Shown: positions 30,613 through 44,093, counted from the stretch's first letter. The stretch is DNA of 64,000 nucleotides from Isoetes taiwanensis (GCA_021234155.1 JAJEKV010000032.1:12036099-12100098); one strand, 5' to 3'. Translations and numbers: made by a program. The notes: generated from the sequence alone by a model not told the origin.

Positions 30613-32264
30613 TTCTTCATGCCCCTGACCTTTAGGGGAGTTTTAGACAAGGGACCATTGGAGGCAATAAGTGCCCTATCAAAGGTCATAAGGTTGTTAC
30701 CCATGTTGATTTAGTGGTCCCCCGTCTATTTTATTTGTGGCTAAGTTTTTTGTTTTGGACCTCATAGGTGGATGTGTAAAAAAACTATACCGAAAGACGA
30801 AATTGAAGAGATGAAAGTGAAAATGGCAGAGGCATGTTGCTTGTTGGAGAAGGAGTTTCCTACGAGCTTTCTTGGATAAATCAAACCCATCTTTTGGTAC
30901 ATCTTATTGAGGAAGTGGAGCTCATGGAACCGTACATGCCGATGGATGTTTTTCTTGGAAAGGTTTATGAAGGTATTGAAGGATATGGTGCGTCCAAAGA
31001 GCACGCCCCGAAGGTAGTATGGCGTAGGGGATGGCTTGCGAAAGAGTCACTTTTCTATATGATGAATATATTTCCACCAGACATCCGGATGCACCTCGCT
31101 TATGGAGTGATGAAGGGGACGAAGATTGTGGGGGTAGTGGCGTAAGGCAATGGTATGCGTAAGTCATTTCCGCCGATATGATCATTAAGGTTAATCAATT
31201 TCTTCTTTACAATTCGCACCAATGGCAAAATGGATTGCTCGTTATGAGAACGCAAAAGGAAGAAATGGAAGAGAAGAGGCATGAATGGAGACGACACAAT
31301 AATGACGAGCCCCGTACCACGATGGATATGAACCCTTGCGGACAAGATGGAAAGAGAATGGGTACTACAGGCTTTGACCGATGCATATCACAAGGGGGAG
31401 TATATTACGCCTACTTTAATGGGCATACGCACAAGGTGTCATGAAAAAGGTAGTTGCAACAAATTATGTTGATGTCGAAATCGGTATTTTCTTTTGATGT
31501 TATTGTATCTATTGACATTAATGGTGCTTTTGACAGTATATATCTTACTCCTCGATATGGTGGCATGGGACCCACTATCGTGTGAGTTCTCTTGACATAC
31601 ACAGGAAGACTTGTGACTGCGGAGTCATGGCATCATTCACGATGGAGTTTCAATCAAGTGTTGCCGATCGTAATCGTCGAGGGAAAGCCACACGTGATTG
31701 GGTCGGGAGGTTAAAGACTATAATGGAGGTGGATGTTGGTGGCAATTTTAAGACCTTCATATTCGATGTCGATTGGTTTGACCTTCAATTAAGGGGGGCC
31801 AGGCCTACAGTAAAGTATGATAGAACAAGTGGCTTTTTCGTTGTCAACTCTAGCAAGATGTACCCTGGTAGTGAGACGCTTGTCCTTCCAGACAACTGTG
31901 AACAGGTACACACATACACATATCCACTTCAAAATTTAGACCATCAATATCAATCTCACGTCCAGCTTCTTTGACCAGATTTTTTTTCTTTACCGATCGA
32001 CAAGACCCAACATGGTGGTTTATCATACAAACTACACCGAGGGGGACGCTCAATATTCCAAGGTATTGTGCTAGAGGAGTCAATAACGTCCCCAAGAGCC
32101 CTCCCGCGCATCAAGGCATTCAAACTCACCTTGGAAAAACGAGCATCAAGAGGTTGGACCACCAGCTCTCATGCAAAGATCTTACACCGAGCAATTCCAC
32201 GAAATACGTATGTACTTCGCATTTTAATACAAATGTTGGCAATGCTAACAATGACGACTCCTAG
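30613..32264 (+). pseudogene. TNP2 C-terminal parts, DUF4218- and DUF4216-like
   Basis: FFMPLTFRGVLDKGPLEAIS, then MAEACCLLEKEFPTSFL and after a shift THLLVHLIEEVELMEPYMP match the DUF4218 segment. KTIMEVDVGGNFKTFIFDVD, WFDLQL and LVLPDNCEQV, followed in the next exon by DRQDPTWWFIIQTTPRG, match DUF4216. The stretch between (31150-31580) is recognisable only in broken frames (YNSHQWQ, ARYENAKGRN). A shift near 30880 makes the chain non-functional. Confidence 0.78.
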
Positions 32265-32960
32265 TTAGCACCTAGAGGAGACGATCATTAAATTCTATAT
32301 GTCAAATATTATGCACATCCTCAGTGCAATCCTTCTGATAGGCTATGTCTATTGGTCTTCGTGTGCAATAAAAACCCATTCAATTCAATTCTTTTTTCTC
32401 CCCCCCCCCCCTTTGGTATACATTATATCGGAGGAATAAAGAACGGCTGGAACATGGGCTCAAAGAAGCCACATAGGCTCAAGCATTGCCTCTAGACTAG
32501 AACATGCAAAGAGTCTTCAATGGTATCTTAGTTACTTCCGATTTTCTCTAACCTTAAACCAGTGCCACCACCAAGTTAACCTGATCATTGCTTAATTTGA
32601 TGCTATCCACTAGCTTTCTGTTGTGGATCACCGCTCTACCTTTCAAACAGATAATAATAATGGTATTTTGTAGGGTGAACAAGTCCAAATACATAGAGTG
32701 AAGCATGAGGAGCCTACAGACGTTGAACGTGTAGGCGTTGCATTTCCCTTAGGGTCGAACATGCTACCTAGGTTCAAACAAGCCTCTTAGGCTCAAGCAT
32801 TGTCTAGGCTCAAACATGCCCCAGTATCAAACATGTACACAACAAAAATAAAAATAGTTAAACGATGTCGCTATAACAAAATACGTCGCATGCGACGTAT
32901 TGACGTCGCATGCGACGTACACAGCGACGTTTAAAACTCATTTCTTAGTTGGGTGAACAT
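32265..32960. other. Spacer after TNP2 ending in GCATGC palindromes
   Basis: No gene. GGCTCAAGCATTG recurs near 32470-32490 and 32790-32805. A C run lies at about 32401-32411. ATACGTCGCATGCGACGTAT (32881-32900) and ACGTCGCATGCGACGT (32903-32918) are perfect palindromes. The 17-bp CGCTATAACAAAATACG at 32869-32885 recurs at 53127-53143, on the far side of the tandem array. Confidence 0.6.
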
Positions 32961-33015
32961 GAGTGGTCTTCTGGTCACAGAACTTGGTCCCTAGGGCAAC
33001 GTCGACGTTCTGAGT
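32961..33015 (+). repeat. Left remnant of the 1.1-kb monomer split by element B
   Basis: GGTCTTCTGGTCACAGAACT to GACGTTCTGAGT matches the array monomer at 48479-48532. It continues across element B at 44094 after the target duplication. Confidence 0.85.
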
Positions 33016-33598
33016 TGTTAGTCCTGTGCCTCCTGGTACAGGACTATTCATGCATACGTCAGACCAGGTCAAGCTCAAAGATCCTCAGTCAACCACGGGT
33101 CAGACATCCAAGCCTCCACAGAAGACTAAGCAGGCCACGCAGTCAAAGCCTTTGGCTCCCCGTCAAGAGGCGCCGCTCGGACAAGTGGACGGCGTCTTGC
33201 CACCGCCTCGGCGGCCGAGTGTGATTCTAGGCACTTCAAGAGGCACCGCCAACATTCCTCAAGAATCGGGCCTCCTTCCGAGTCGACCGAGATCGGTCGA
33301 GTGTCTATATTGGGCCCAAGGCCATTGTACTATATATATGAGTAGAGTTAGCTCATAAGTTTTTAGATGAGTTTTGAGTCTTGTCTCCTTTCAGTTTTCT
33401 CTCTATTATTGAGAGCTCATGTATTTTCATCATTGATATCAAGGAAGCTTATCATCTTTCTTTCATTTGTTCTGTTCTCTTCTTTTTTCTTCTCTTTCAA
33501 AGAAATCCCGCGTGACATAGTCCCCCTGACTCTCCTGTTAGATCCAAGGGTCCTCACGAGGGTCGCCTTCAGAGTTCCCAACCCGCACTCCCCAAACA
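33016..33598 (+). repeat. 5' LTR of element B (583 bp)
   Basis: TGTTAGTCC to CCCAAACA. The TATA-like TACTATATATATGAG is at about 33328-33342. A degenerate primer site follows. Confidence 0.9.
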
Positions 33599-33649
33599 CC
33601 TGCCAGCCGGGCTGGTCCGGATTTTTCTCCTACTTCTTCTTCTGCCGCC

Positions 33650-35540
33650 ACGTTCGTCCAAGCAATTTCACGCCGTAAGAACTCCCTTTCTCGTGCGGCA
33701 TCTCGCTTGGAGCGCCATGTCCGAAACTGTTCACATGTATGGATCCCGCTTATGACATAGAGGGAGGCCATCTTAGCCTAGGGCTCACCACGCCACCCAC
33801 CCCTCGTGTGTCGGTCTGCCTCCCCAGCCTCCCCAAGCGTTGCAAACATTGCTCACAACCTCAGTCCCCTCATCATTATCCGAGCCTTATCCGCCTCAAC
33901 CTTCTCAACCAGACTTTCATACCCCTCGAATAGGCCTACATCCATCATTCTTCGCCATACGCCACTTCCTTCAAGTAGAACCATCATCTCCCCGGGTGGG
34001 CACGGCTATCCACATGTCTCCTTTTGCGCTTGCCCCGAATACCTTTTCCCACGCTTTCCCCGCTGTTCTTCCTGTTTACAACCTTACGGATCTCAAAACC
34101 AATGCTCGGCTACTTCAGCTCTCAACCGCATCACCCTTCATCGTGGTCCGCCGTGCACAATGCCAAATCCACCTCAACCTCAATATCCTCACTATCCTGC
34201 TCCCGTTCCAAAATTTCAAAGACTTTCCCCATCTACCTTCGGACTGAAACCGACTTATCCCACCTTTGGCAACACGAAAAGGCAAACCGTTAGACCAAAG
34301 TGCTCGAGCCCACATGGAAGAATTTGAGGCTCTAGCTGTCCTAAATGGGCACGCCAGCAACCTCAACTGAAATTTCACATCTTTTCCACCACACCTTTGC
34401 GTGGCTTTCCTCATCAATGGCTCATGTCCAACAAAAGCCATTGGAAACAAGATCTGTCCGAAATGCGACCGCTTTTACGTCTCATTACGGACCACGGATG
34501 ATGATCAACTTCATCTCAAGCAACTCAATGAACGCAACAAGAGCCCACTTGAGTTCCGCCTCGGATTTTATGGATCGACTTCACATTCTGCTTCAATAAG
34601 CTCAAGGAGTACCCTACACGAGCCGATTTTTGGTCCGGTTTCTCCAAGGACTTCCTCCCGCTATTCGACTCATGACTGAATATCTCAAGTCCCAAAAACT
34701 TTGGAGCAAGCTATCGACCTTGTCAATCACTCCGCCAATGTTTCCTCCCCAGGCGGGCTCTTCAAGAGCTCCCGCTCATTCCACCCGCATGGTTCCACAA
34801 ACGGCTGTTCAGCCCTCAACACGCTAATCCACGGCCAGCAGTCAAATCAGTGCCATATTTGCAAATATCAAGGCCATTTGGCCAATGAGTGCAACTCCAC
34901 CAATGGCCCGCCTCATTGCAAGCGATGCAACATGTGCAATCATGCCCGCGTAAGAGTGCACTCGCACTCATCCCACACCGCTTCCGCAACAAAATGGTTT
35001 ATCAAGTACAAACCACACCTCGGTCCCCAACGCGCTATCGCCACCCACCTCTTCAAAAGCCGCCCACGCAACTCTATCAAAAATGTGACCAACCACGGGG
35101 ATCCAACCAACGCCCTCCTTTTGATCCTTCTAAAGCTCGGCTATATCACCGCTAAGAATGGGGTCATACCACCACGGGCAAGGCCCTCAACTTCCACAAG
35201 TTCAGGTCCAGCTTCCCGCACAAATCGTACCACATCGGGTCCGCCTCACGGGCTTACCAAACCTCGCTTGCTAATGGCAAACAAGGCCCACGACCAGTTC
35301 TCAAGAAGCCCCTAAGAGCGCCTCAAAGAATCACGCTATCAACCAGCTCCAAAAAATCAACCTCACTGGATCAACAAGCCCAAGAGGAAATTTTTCGTGC
35401 ACTTAATCCTCCCGCACAAAATTGGGTTGGGTTGGTCTAGTCTCACGCCGCACCAAGGCATCATGTCCCTTGACTATTATTCAAGGACACGCAACCCCGC
35501 CTTTGCGCTTGACACCCTTCCTCATGAGGACGCAAAAAGG
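33650..35540 (+). pseudogene. gag: gag of element B with CCHC zinc knuckle
   Basis: The sequence is proline- and serine-rich at first, then a capsid-like part in several frames (for example SASDFMDRL near 34560). A zinc knuckle CHICKYQGHLANEC (C-x2-C-x4-H-x4-C) is at 34851-34892, followed by a basic, threonine-rich tail. Frame changes at short intervals break the gene. This whole section is absent from element A. Confidence 0.7.
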
Positions 35541-35949
35541 TTCACTTTGCACCTGACTTAGAAAAGCTCATGCCAAATGTCATGCCCAAAGTTCGCCAAA
35601 GCATTTTGAATCTCATGCAAGCAGCTGAAGGCCGCACATTGGCAAATGTTCATGCCACCACTCGAGCTCAACAAAGACACGATCCACCTTCAACATCTCA
35701 AACTCCACGCCTCGGACATATCCCAATATTGCAGCCGAGGTTGACTTACTCAAAGAAGTTGCTTCTTCCCCACGCCACGCCTCCCTTTTGCACTGGAACC
35801 AGCAGATCCTTTTTCTCATGTACCTCTCGAACTCCAAGAGGAGCTTGCCAAGATCAAAATTCCTTTAAGCTTGGCAACCATTTTAAAACTCATCTGCTCT
35901 CAAGGACCAGCTACCACTCCCAACCTGCTTTAGTTGGGGCTGTGGCTAC

Positions 35950-36440
35950 CTCTACACCCACCCGGTCCATGCAACGGTGGGAAATCAGCAAGTCAACCAT
36001 GTTCAAATTGATGGAGGTAGTGCGGTCAATCTCATCACTGGACAAACTCCGCAAAAACAAATGGGCATCACACAACTCTTTCGTGCCCCATATGACATCA
36101 AATTGGCTAATGGCCATATCACGAGACCTCAAGGCGCCACACCTATTCTACACATCAACATTGGTGATCTCCGCTTCCCATGGAATTTGGAGTTTGGAAA
36201 GTCAGCGAAGATCCGGTGACTATGAAATGCTGGGTGGGAAGACCCTTTCTCCGCCAGCAAAGAGTATCCATTATTTGGGCCACGGACCGCTTAGTCATCA
36301 CAGATGGTCATCTCAATGCCACAATGGACTTGCAAACAGGCCGGATCATTTCCGCTGACAATGCGGAACCCTCTCTCTCGATTAATCGATTCTCAAGACG
36401 CCGAATATTTATCAAGTTCAAAGCTACCCCCTAAGGCCCG
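35950..36440 (+). pseudogene. Retropepsin of element B
   Basis: VQIDGGSAVNLITG at about 36001-36042 is the aspartic protease active site in the DGGS form common in plant gypsy elements. YDIKLANGHITRPQ follows. A frame change near 36180 leads into the VGRPFLR segment. It would cleave the Gag-Pol polyprotein if intact. Confidence 0.7.
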
Positions 36441-36559
36441 CCTCTGCCATCCTACCCGAATATGCCGATCCTTGGGGAGAAATGACTCTTGATCAGGACC
36501 AGTGCCGTGGCTGCCTTTGCTTGACCCCTACCTGCTCCTTGCAATCAATCCAACGCTTG

Positions 36560-39500
36560 ATCACTTTTCGATACGGACATCGTAGCACCTCCCCGCCGAT
36601 GTCCACGCCGGCCATGAAGCAACCACCGCTAGATGACACCGAAAGCAACCTCTCTTTTTACCACGCAGTGCCACGCATCCGTTATGCTCCAACCTCCTCG
36701 CACACATTGTCCAGATACTGAAGTCATACCCCATATTCGCACTCCTCAAGTCGAAATTGTGGATGTTGGCAACAATCAACCTCGTCTCAGATTGTCTGCA
36801 AACCTTCCGGCTCCTTATCGTATCAGGCCGCCGCCACGCTGCTCAAAAAAATTCAAACACATTTTCGCCGGAGTTACAAAGATCTCAAGGGGAATCAACA
36901 AAAGCTTGGGGAACTCACCATTCCTACCAAATCATGCACGACCGATGTAGCAACGACAAAGATGTGCTCAACCCTAATTACCGTGGATCGCGTCAAGGCG
37001 AAATTGACAAACTCCTTGCCGCAGTTTGATCTATGAGGTCAAACATTCTCAATGGGTGAGCCCCATCGCCATTGCCCTTAAGCACAATGGTAAGATCCGC
37101 CTCACGTGTAGACTATCTAAACTCAATCGTGCCACGAGCGTGATCATTTTCCACTTCCCTTCACGCACCAAGTTCGAAGAAGTGGCTGGACATGAGATGT
37201 ACCCCTTTATGGATGGTTTCTCTGGCTACAATCAGATCTCCATCAAAGAATCTGATCAACTCAAGACCACTTTCACCACCCCGTGGGGCACTTTTGCCTA
37301 CAAGGTGGTTCCTTTTGGATTATCCAACTCTCCTTCAACATTTCAACGCATCATGCTCTCCGTTTTTCATGATTTCATGAAGGAAAATCCCTTCTTGCAA
37401 ATTTTTCAAGATGACTTCTCTGCCTACAGTTCCATGGCTGACCATTTGGATAAATTGGAACTCGTCTTTCAGAAATGTGATGAGTCCGGCATTAGTCTCA
37501 ATCCTGAGAAATGCACCTTTTAGGCCACTTCCGTGTTCTCATTAGGGCCATGTTGTCGCTTAAAGGCGCATCACCACCGATCCCGCCAAAATCAGTTGTG
37601 TGTTAAAAGCTCAAGCACCAGCCAATATCAAAGAGACACGCTCTTTCCTAGGAAAGGTCAATTATTACTCCACCTTCATACCTGGACTAGCCGCCATTGC
37701 GATCCCATTCATAAACTCACGGTGATTTAATCCACCTGGCTTGAATTCCCAAAGTGAAGTCGCTTTCCAACAAATTTAAGCTTTTGCTTACTCGTGCACC
37801 GGTGACTTGTTCCTCCTCAATGGGACAAGCCCTTTCACGCTCATGTCGATGTCTCGGCGTTTTGCTATTGGAGCCGTTCTTTCTCAAGAATATGATGCGC
37901 ATTAATCGATAAACCAAATCGCTATGCCACCGAAAAACTCAATTCTCGCTGAAGCGCAAACTATTCTCGCCACGGAGCGTGAAGCTTTGGGTCTCATTTT
38001 CTCAGGTCCAACGCCCGCCATTACCTTTTGGGCAAATAAATCAAGTTCTTTGTGGACCACCAAGCACTTCTCTATTTGATCAACAAATCCACGCCACGGG
38101 TCGCATTGCTCGTTGGGTCCTTCTTCTCCAAGAATTTGCTCCTTTTGAAATCGCTCATAAGGTGGGTAAATCTCATGTTGTTCGGATTATCTTTCCCGCA
38201 TCCACATCGGATGATCCCGCAAATGAGTCTCGTGACGCCTTCCCCGATGCTCAACTTTTTTTAGTCACGGCAACACCACATTGGTTCCATGATTTTCAGC
38301 AGTTCCTCCTCAGGTGCTCTTCCACCGTAAGATGAGACGCCTCTCTCACCGCCAAGCGACAATCCGCCGCCATCAATTTCTCCGAGAGGTCCGTGACTAC
38401 ACCATGGTTGCCTTGACATCTCTACAAAAAAGGTAAGGACACCATCCTTCGACGACTGTGTTCTCCCTCATGAAGTTCCGGACATTGTTCGAGAAGCTCA
38501 TCAAGGGCTCCTGGTGGTGGTCATTTTCATGGTGACACCACGCGACGCAAAATTCTTCTTGCCGGGTATTATTGGCCCACGCTCTTCAAAGATGCTCACG
38601 CCCACGCCAAGACGCGGTGACGCTTGCCGGTGGGGGACGCCCCACGCCCGCGGACGCTTTCCCTTGACGCCGGCCGCCACGCCACTCCCCTTCAAAGAAA
38701 TGGGGAATGGACTTTGTGGGACCTATAGACCCTCCCATACGGCACACTCGTGTCCGATACATCCCGGTTCTCACCGACCACGCCACCAAATGGGCGGAAG
38801 CTTGTGCACTTCCGTACAACACCGCCAGCAAGCACACCCGAGTCCTCTATCAACAAATCATCACGCGATTCTACCGCCCCCTGAGCTGGTCGCTGATCGT
38901 GGTGTTCATTTCATCAATCATACTATCAAAGAGCTGACGGATTATCTCTTGATACATCATCACAAGAGCACACCTTACTATCCTCAAGGCAATGGGTTGG
39001 CCGAAAAGCACCAACAAAACTTTGGTCACCATTCTCAAGAAAAATTTGTGACGCTTCCCGCATTGCATTGGCGGATACAAAACTTCCTACAGCTTCTTTG
39101 GGCCTACAATACTTGTTTCAAGATTGCTACGGGTCACACTCCTTTTAAATTGGTTTATGGTCGAAGCTCTCATGCCCTTTGAATTCATTCTTCCAACACT
39201 CCGGTTTCAATCAAGCACGCTCATAATCCACCAAATGCTCTCAAAGAACGGGTCTATCAATTAGAACAGTTGGATGAACTTCGCAGGGGATGCTTATATT
39301 CGTGTTCTTCATGGACAACAGTTGCAAAAATCTTTACATGACAAACGCTTTGAAGACAAAAACATTCAAACAAGGAGATTTGGTTCTTCTTTATGATTCC
39401 GTGTACAAAAATTTTCCTGGTAAACTCAAGTTTCGCTGGCTTGGCCCTTATCAAATTGTTCAAGTGGTTAAACCAAGTGTTTTCCAACTCGCTGAATTAG

Positions 39501-39595
39501 ATGGCACTCCATTACCTACATTAGTTAATGGTTTTCGCCTCAAAGCATTTCAAAGACACGTAAAAGTGAACATCCCAACACGTAGACAGCCTTAA
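36560..39595 (+). pseudogene. pol: Pol of element B: RT, RNase H, integrase, frameshifted
   Basis: RT is best kept at 37026-37523 (WVSPIAIALKHNGKIR, PWGTFAYKVVPFGLSNSPSTFQ, FQDDFSAYSS, LNPEKCTF). RNase H traces lie at about 37640-38170 (STPRVALLVGS, LLQEFAPFEIAHKVGKSHVV). The integrase core spans 38340-39180 (VGPIDPP frame, LVADRGVHF, YYPQGNGLAEK) and its C-terminus is at 39290-39595 (KFRWLGPYQIVQ, LVNGFRLK). More than six frame changes occur. Unlike element A, RT has no stop before FQDDF in this open segment. Confidence 0.8.
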
Positions 39596-39752
39596 TCAAA
39601 CACCACGTAAAGTGACTAGAAAGGCGGTAGATTATATTATAGTGGAGAATTTTTACAAAATGTGGGCGCAGCCCAAATTATTTCCGCTATGGGCACCGCC
39701 CTATATACAAAAACGGGCTCGAGCCCTATCTACTAAGTCCTAAGAAAAAAAC

Positions 39753-40013
39753 CTCTACTCCGGTTCCCGGAGCGCAGGTGATGCGAGGAGATGGTAGAGG
39801 TTCTCGCCCCCGGATCCCAAATGGGGTGCGTAACCACCTCCATCCCGTTAGTCTTCGGGTCGGGATGTTCAGCCATCCCCGCACACCACCCGCCCATGCG
39901 ATAATGCCACGGTTGTGGCAGCCGCCCGAGATCCGCACAGTTCATCTTACAAGTGATCCACTCGACAGTTCGCCGGCATGGTGCAATCTTCGCTCAAAAC
40001 CAGCAGCAGCCAT
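39753..40013 (-). pseudogene. Antisense accessory ORF of element B, frameshifted copy
   Basis: This is the counterpart of 2593-2847. The start ATG with three alanine codons (40013), the TATA box upstream (about 40054-40060) and the final TAG (39753-39755) are at matching places. GWCAGMAEHPDPKTNGMEVV matches the A protein. One extra base after the start and about two missing bases near 39965 break the frame. Within WITCKMNC all differences from A are synonymous. Confidence 0.65.
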
Positions 40014-40565
40014 ACCGGAGCCATCGGATGCCTTCGCTTTCTCTCGGTTCGCCTTATATAGCAAATCGAGGACCTCCTTGTCGACGTGGACCAATCACAC
40101 AAATCGCCAACGTGTTTGCAATGCAAGGTCGTTTCTAAAAGGAGAATCGTTCTCCCGCCGCATATCTAGCAATGGTACCTTCCGACACATTCCTTTTAAT
40201 GATATCCCACTTTGAGTTGCCGCGATTGAATGCCATTCCTTCTTTCCACGCCCGCCGAACATTAATGGGTGTCCTTTGCCATCCGTCACATCCGATCTTT
40301 CTTTCACGCCTCATCCTCACCGGCCCATTGCTTCTCCCTTACGCTTTTTGGGACTTAGCCAAATTTTTGCCTCTCAATCCCCTTCTTCGCATCTCTTGAC
40401 ACCTGCATCATCAACGGTTCCCTGCTTTCGCAATCTTCATACCTCTTCCCTCCAGCCAGTAAGCCTCTAAACAAACCTTTTTCGCTTCCTCCGCGCCTCA
40501 TCCTCCGTGCTTTCGACTTTCGCTTTTCCGCTTTTGCATCTCTCTTCGCTCTGCAAATCATTCTC

Positions 40566-43240
40566 ATGGCTGCCCCAAGATTTTCTACACTTCAAGCTAC
40601 TATGCTCCCAAGGATCCGCCCTTTTGCCTCTCAGATCCTTCTTGACGCCCACTTTCCGCTGAAGCCCTTGTTGGCCCTAATAAAGATGTCGCTGAACGAC
40701 ACCAACTTTACGAATTTTCTCAAATGGAACTTCCGCTCCAAATCCCGCCTTCGCTGCGCTAGCTTCATCGCCAATGTTGTTAATAGTACCGCAAGGGTAC
40801 ACCACCCATCGGGGTCGATGGCACCACTATTTCATTGACTCAACACTTGATTTCTGAGGTATTTCATATTCCCTTGCACACTCCTTGTGTATCATGGTCT
40901 GCTATACGTGATATTGATGTCACAGAGTTTGGTGCACCTCGCTATCACGCCAATGTCCATCGCCCGACCAATATCGACAAGCCTCATGAGACCTTTGTAA
41001 AATTTTTGTATAAATTCCTTGGGTATTCTATCAAGAACACCCATATCAATAAGCCTTTCTATAACCTGTCCCATCAAGCTACACACCCAAGCACCACATA
41101 GATTGGCCCCAAATGATGTTCTATCGTTTTCCAAGAAATGGACCGCCTTCGGTACCACTTCCATTTCTCGTTTCGTGGGAGGGCACTTTCAAGCCCTCAT
41201 CCGTCATTACTTCCTCCCACACCACCAAATTCTCATACTTCCACTCGGCCTTTCCAAATAATCACCAAGTTGGCACATCACGCCCATCTTCCCCTCGGTC
41301 ATGACCACAACACACTCATGTCACCGCCTCTTCCTCCGCTACACCATCCACTTCACACCATTTTTCACAAACCTCCCACACCGTGCAACAAACAATTCCA
41401 CCACCACAACACCCTCGCCGCTTGTTGTATCAAGATCGAGGGATGCTCAAGCCGCTGCACTCAAGCTACAGAATCCCAAGACGCTCTTATGAGCGGGGTT
41501 CAACGGGCACTAGAGGCCTCCTCGATGCGGACACCAAGACCTTCAAGCTTGAATCGCCCAAGTTGCAACTTTGGAGGCCAAACTTCAAGACAAGCATGAA
41601 GCTCTCTTTACAGCTCATGCGGATCTCAAGAGTACACAAGCTCAAGTCAGCCAACTCGCAGACAAAGGCTCAGCCCAACCGAATTCAGACTCTATTGGAG
41701 CACAACAAGTCCAAAGTCGCCTCCCGAAAGTACCAAGGATGAAGATATTGCTAAACTCAATGCCTTGTACTTAAACCGTAGGAAAACTTCCGCACTCAAG
41801 TTCAAAATCTTTCAGCCCGAGATGCTCAAGTTGCCTCCTTGACGCTCAGCCTTTCTACACAGCACCTCTCGTGATCACCTCTTTCAAGATCAACTTACGA
41901 GGTGCGTAAAACGTAAAATACCGGATGACGCGAGATTGCCGTGTTTCGCCTCAATACACCAGGAAATCTTCCTCCCAGTCAATCCTTCTCGTAAGCTGGT
42001 CCGCGGACCACCACGCCTCCTCCTTGAAAAGGACAATAGGATCCGTGGATCTCGAACAACAAATGCAGCAAGTTATTCACCGGCCGCCGATGAGGCTCAA
42101 ACCAAACTTGACGCCTGCACTTCAATTCTTCACGTGCACGCCGCTGACTTCCCAGCCCTCCCTCGCTATCATGATTATGTGGTTGCTCGACGCCACCTCT
42201 TCCTTTCAAAGTGGCACGCAATGGCCCCGTGGATATCCCACCGCAAGGCTGATTTTTTTCTGATTTGGCCGTAACTCTCCATTGAAGACAAAGGGTTGTG
42301 TTGTGCCCTTGTTGTCTTTGATCTCATACACCGTGGCCGATCCCGACTTTCTCACTTTCCGCTGTGGTTCAGCCCATGGCTTATATTTTTCATGATTTCT
42401 ATCCTGGGGATACACAGAAAATTTTTTGGCAATGGGCCACGCCACTGCTCCTGTGGTGACCCCATCAATCAAGAATGGGTGCTTCGTGATAACAATCCAT
42501 ATCTTGCGGATCCCGCCGTAATTCAAAACTTTTCATCGAGTACATGCCCGAAGCTTGCCAATCATTTATCTCTCGCAAGCTTAAGCGCTTGCAACAAATA
42601 AGGAAGTATCTAGGACATCCCAAGATCTTCCCCTATGCACAAGTCTATATGCAAAGACCTCTGGTTACAATCGCCATGTGCTCATGGATAGCAAGATTCG
42701 GTCCCCACAGATGGGATAGCCCTCCCTGCCAACTCTCGCCTCTCCGCTTTCTTTGGGATCGCCGTGTCGCACTTGATCCAGATCTTGTCACCAATTCAGT
42801 GGAGATCGCCAAGAACCCACGCCCCTGCATGGTTCCTTCTCCCTATGCTTCCCCTCGGGTGTACCTCCACGCCCCTGTGTTCCCGACTGATTGGCGCTTT
42901 CCTTTTTGGACCAAGGTCATGGATGGTCATGCAGTCGGACACCACCTCAGATCTCGACGGATCTCCTGGGATCCACGCTTTGTTCGGCCATCACATTGGG
43001 AAGAAGGTGCTACTCGACAACACCACAAATTGGATCTACATTGCTAATGAGCGTGGTTGGCAAATGCCACGGATGCGCTTCATGGTCTCAACACCTTCTT
43101 GCGTAACGCCCACCTCACCTCGGATCCTTCCGGCCATCTTCAAGCCGGATTTTGTGTCTGCCTCAAATGCATTTTTTGCTCAAATCCTTAAATCGGCAAT
43201 GGCCCCATTTTTCATCGCGAATCCAAATGCCAAATAGCTG
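40566..43240 (+). pseudogene. Coiled-coil accessory gene of element B, frameshifted
   Basis: It starts MAAPRFSTLQA, like the A gene at 2040. Matching pieces are LISEVFHIPL (about 40840), YSIKNTHINKPFYN (about 41020), the coiled-coil part (41430-41880) and DYVVARRHLFLSKWHA (about 42172). The gene continues past the part visible in A to about 43240, with MPEACQSFISRKLKRL near 42544. Many small indels break the frame. Confidence 0.75.
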
Positions 43241-43517
43241 CTTTTGGCCTTCGCACTGCCTCCTCATGGAGTGTCAAGACATTTCTTCGTGACGCCCACC
43301 GCACTTGAAGACATGGTACGCCTCGCTTTCTTATTGATGCTGATCCCGCCTTTGGCCAAGACACACCTCAAGCTCTTCAATCACGCCAAGATCTCATCAG
43401 CCAAGCATCATATTGGCCCGGCCTCACTCCCCGTGAGGATCACTTTCGACTCGATGGCTTCCCCCCTCCGGCAACGCTTTCCTCTTTCTTCACTCAAAGT
43501 GTCGCTTTGGTGGGGAG

Positions 43518-44093
43518 TGTTAGTCCCGGCCTCCCGGTACAGACTATTCATGCATACGCCGTAATTGTGTCAAGCTCAAAGATCCTCACGGCCAACCACG
43601 GGTCGACATCCAAGCCTCCACGTAAGACTAAGCAGCCACGCAGCCAAAGCCTTTGGCTCCTTGCCAAGAGGCGCCGCCGCATAAGTGACGGCCCGCCACC
43701 GCCTCGCAAGCCAAGAAAGTGATTCTAGGCACTTCAAGAGGCACCGCCAACATTCCTCAAGAAATCGCCTCCTTCCGTGAGTCGGCACCGAGATCACCAA
43801 AGAGTGTTCATATTGGGCCCAAGGCCATTGTACTATATATATGAGTAGAGTTAGCTCATAAGTTTTAGATGAGTTTTGAGTCTTGTCTCCTTTCGCTTTC
43901 TATTATGCAGAGCTCATGTATTTTCATCATTGATATCAAGGAAGCTTATCATCTTTCTTTCATTTGTTCTTTTTTCTTTTTCTTCTTTTCAAAGAAATCC
44001 CAAGGACATAGTCCCCTGGACTCTCCCTCGTTAGATCCAAGGGTCCTCACAGAGGGTCTGTCTTCCAGAGTTCCCCAACCTGCACCCCAAACA
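43518..44093 (+). repeat. 3' LTR of element B (576 bp)
   Basis: TGTTAGTCCC to CCAAACA, preceded by the purine-rich GGTGGGGAG (about 43509-43517) that should prime plus-strand synthesis. It differs from the 5' LTR by substitutions and many small indels. Confidence 0.9.

Larger units (their letters stand above)
27257..32264 (+). pseudogene. CACTA transposase gene, TNP2 type, multi-exon, frameshifted
   Basis: The gene encodes the DDE-type transposase that cuts and moves CACTA elements. Parts in order are the transposase-associated zinc-binding domain (27257-27391), the lead-in exon (28496-28896), the TNP2 core (28969-30532), a DUF4218-like part (30613-31145) and a DUF4216-like part (about 31600-32264). 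Introns with GT/AG ends and lengths of about 70-85 bp lie at 28897-28968, 29228-29310, 30533-30612, 30693-30767 and 31906-31978. One extra base near 28994, a shift near 30880, stops around 31150-31580 and a mis-phased T run at 31979 break the frame. It is the only transposase seen inside the 44.5-kb element. Confidence 0.88.
33016..44093 (+). mobile_element. Ty3/gypsy element B, full length with both LTRs, coding parts decayed
   Basis: Both LTRs begin TGTTAGTCC and end in CCAAACA. A perfect 5-bp target duplication TGAGT flanks them (33011-33015, 44094-44098), and the sequence on both sides belongs to one monomer of the tandem array, so the element interrupts it. The internal order is gag, protease, RT, RNase H, integrase, antisense ORF, coiled-coil ORF and polypurine tract. 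It is the same family as element A, but B keeps gag. Frameshifts throughout leave no complete protein. Confidence 0.9.

Noticed and set aside
33016-44093. Element B as an active autonomous element
   Set aside because: Every coding part is frameshifted as given, although consensus errors could be responsible for some of the breaks.
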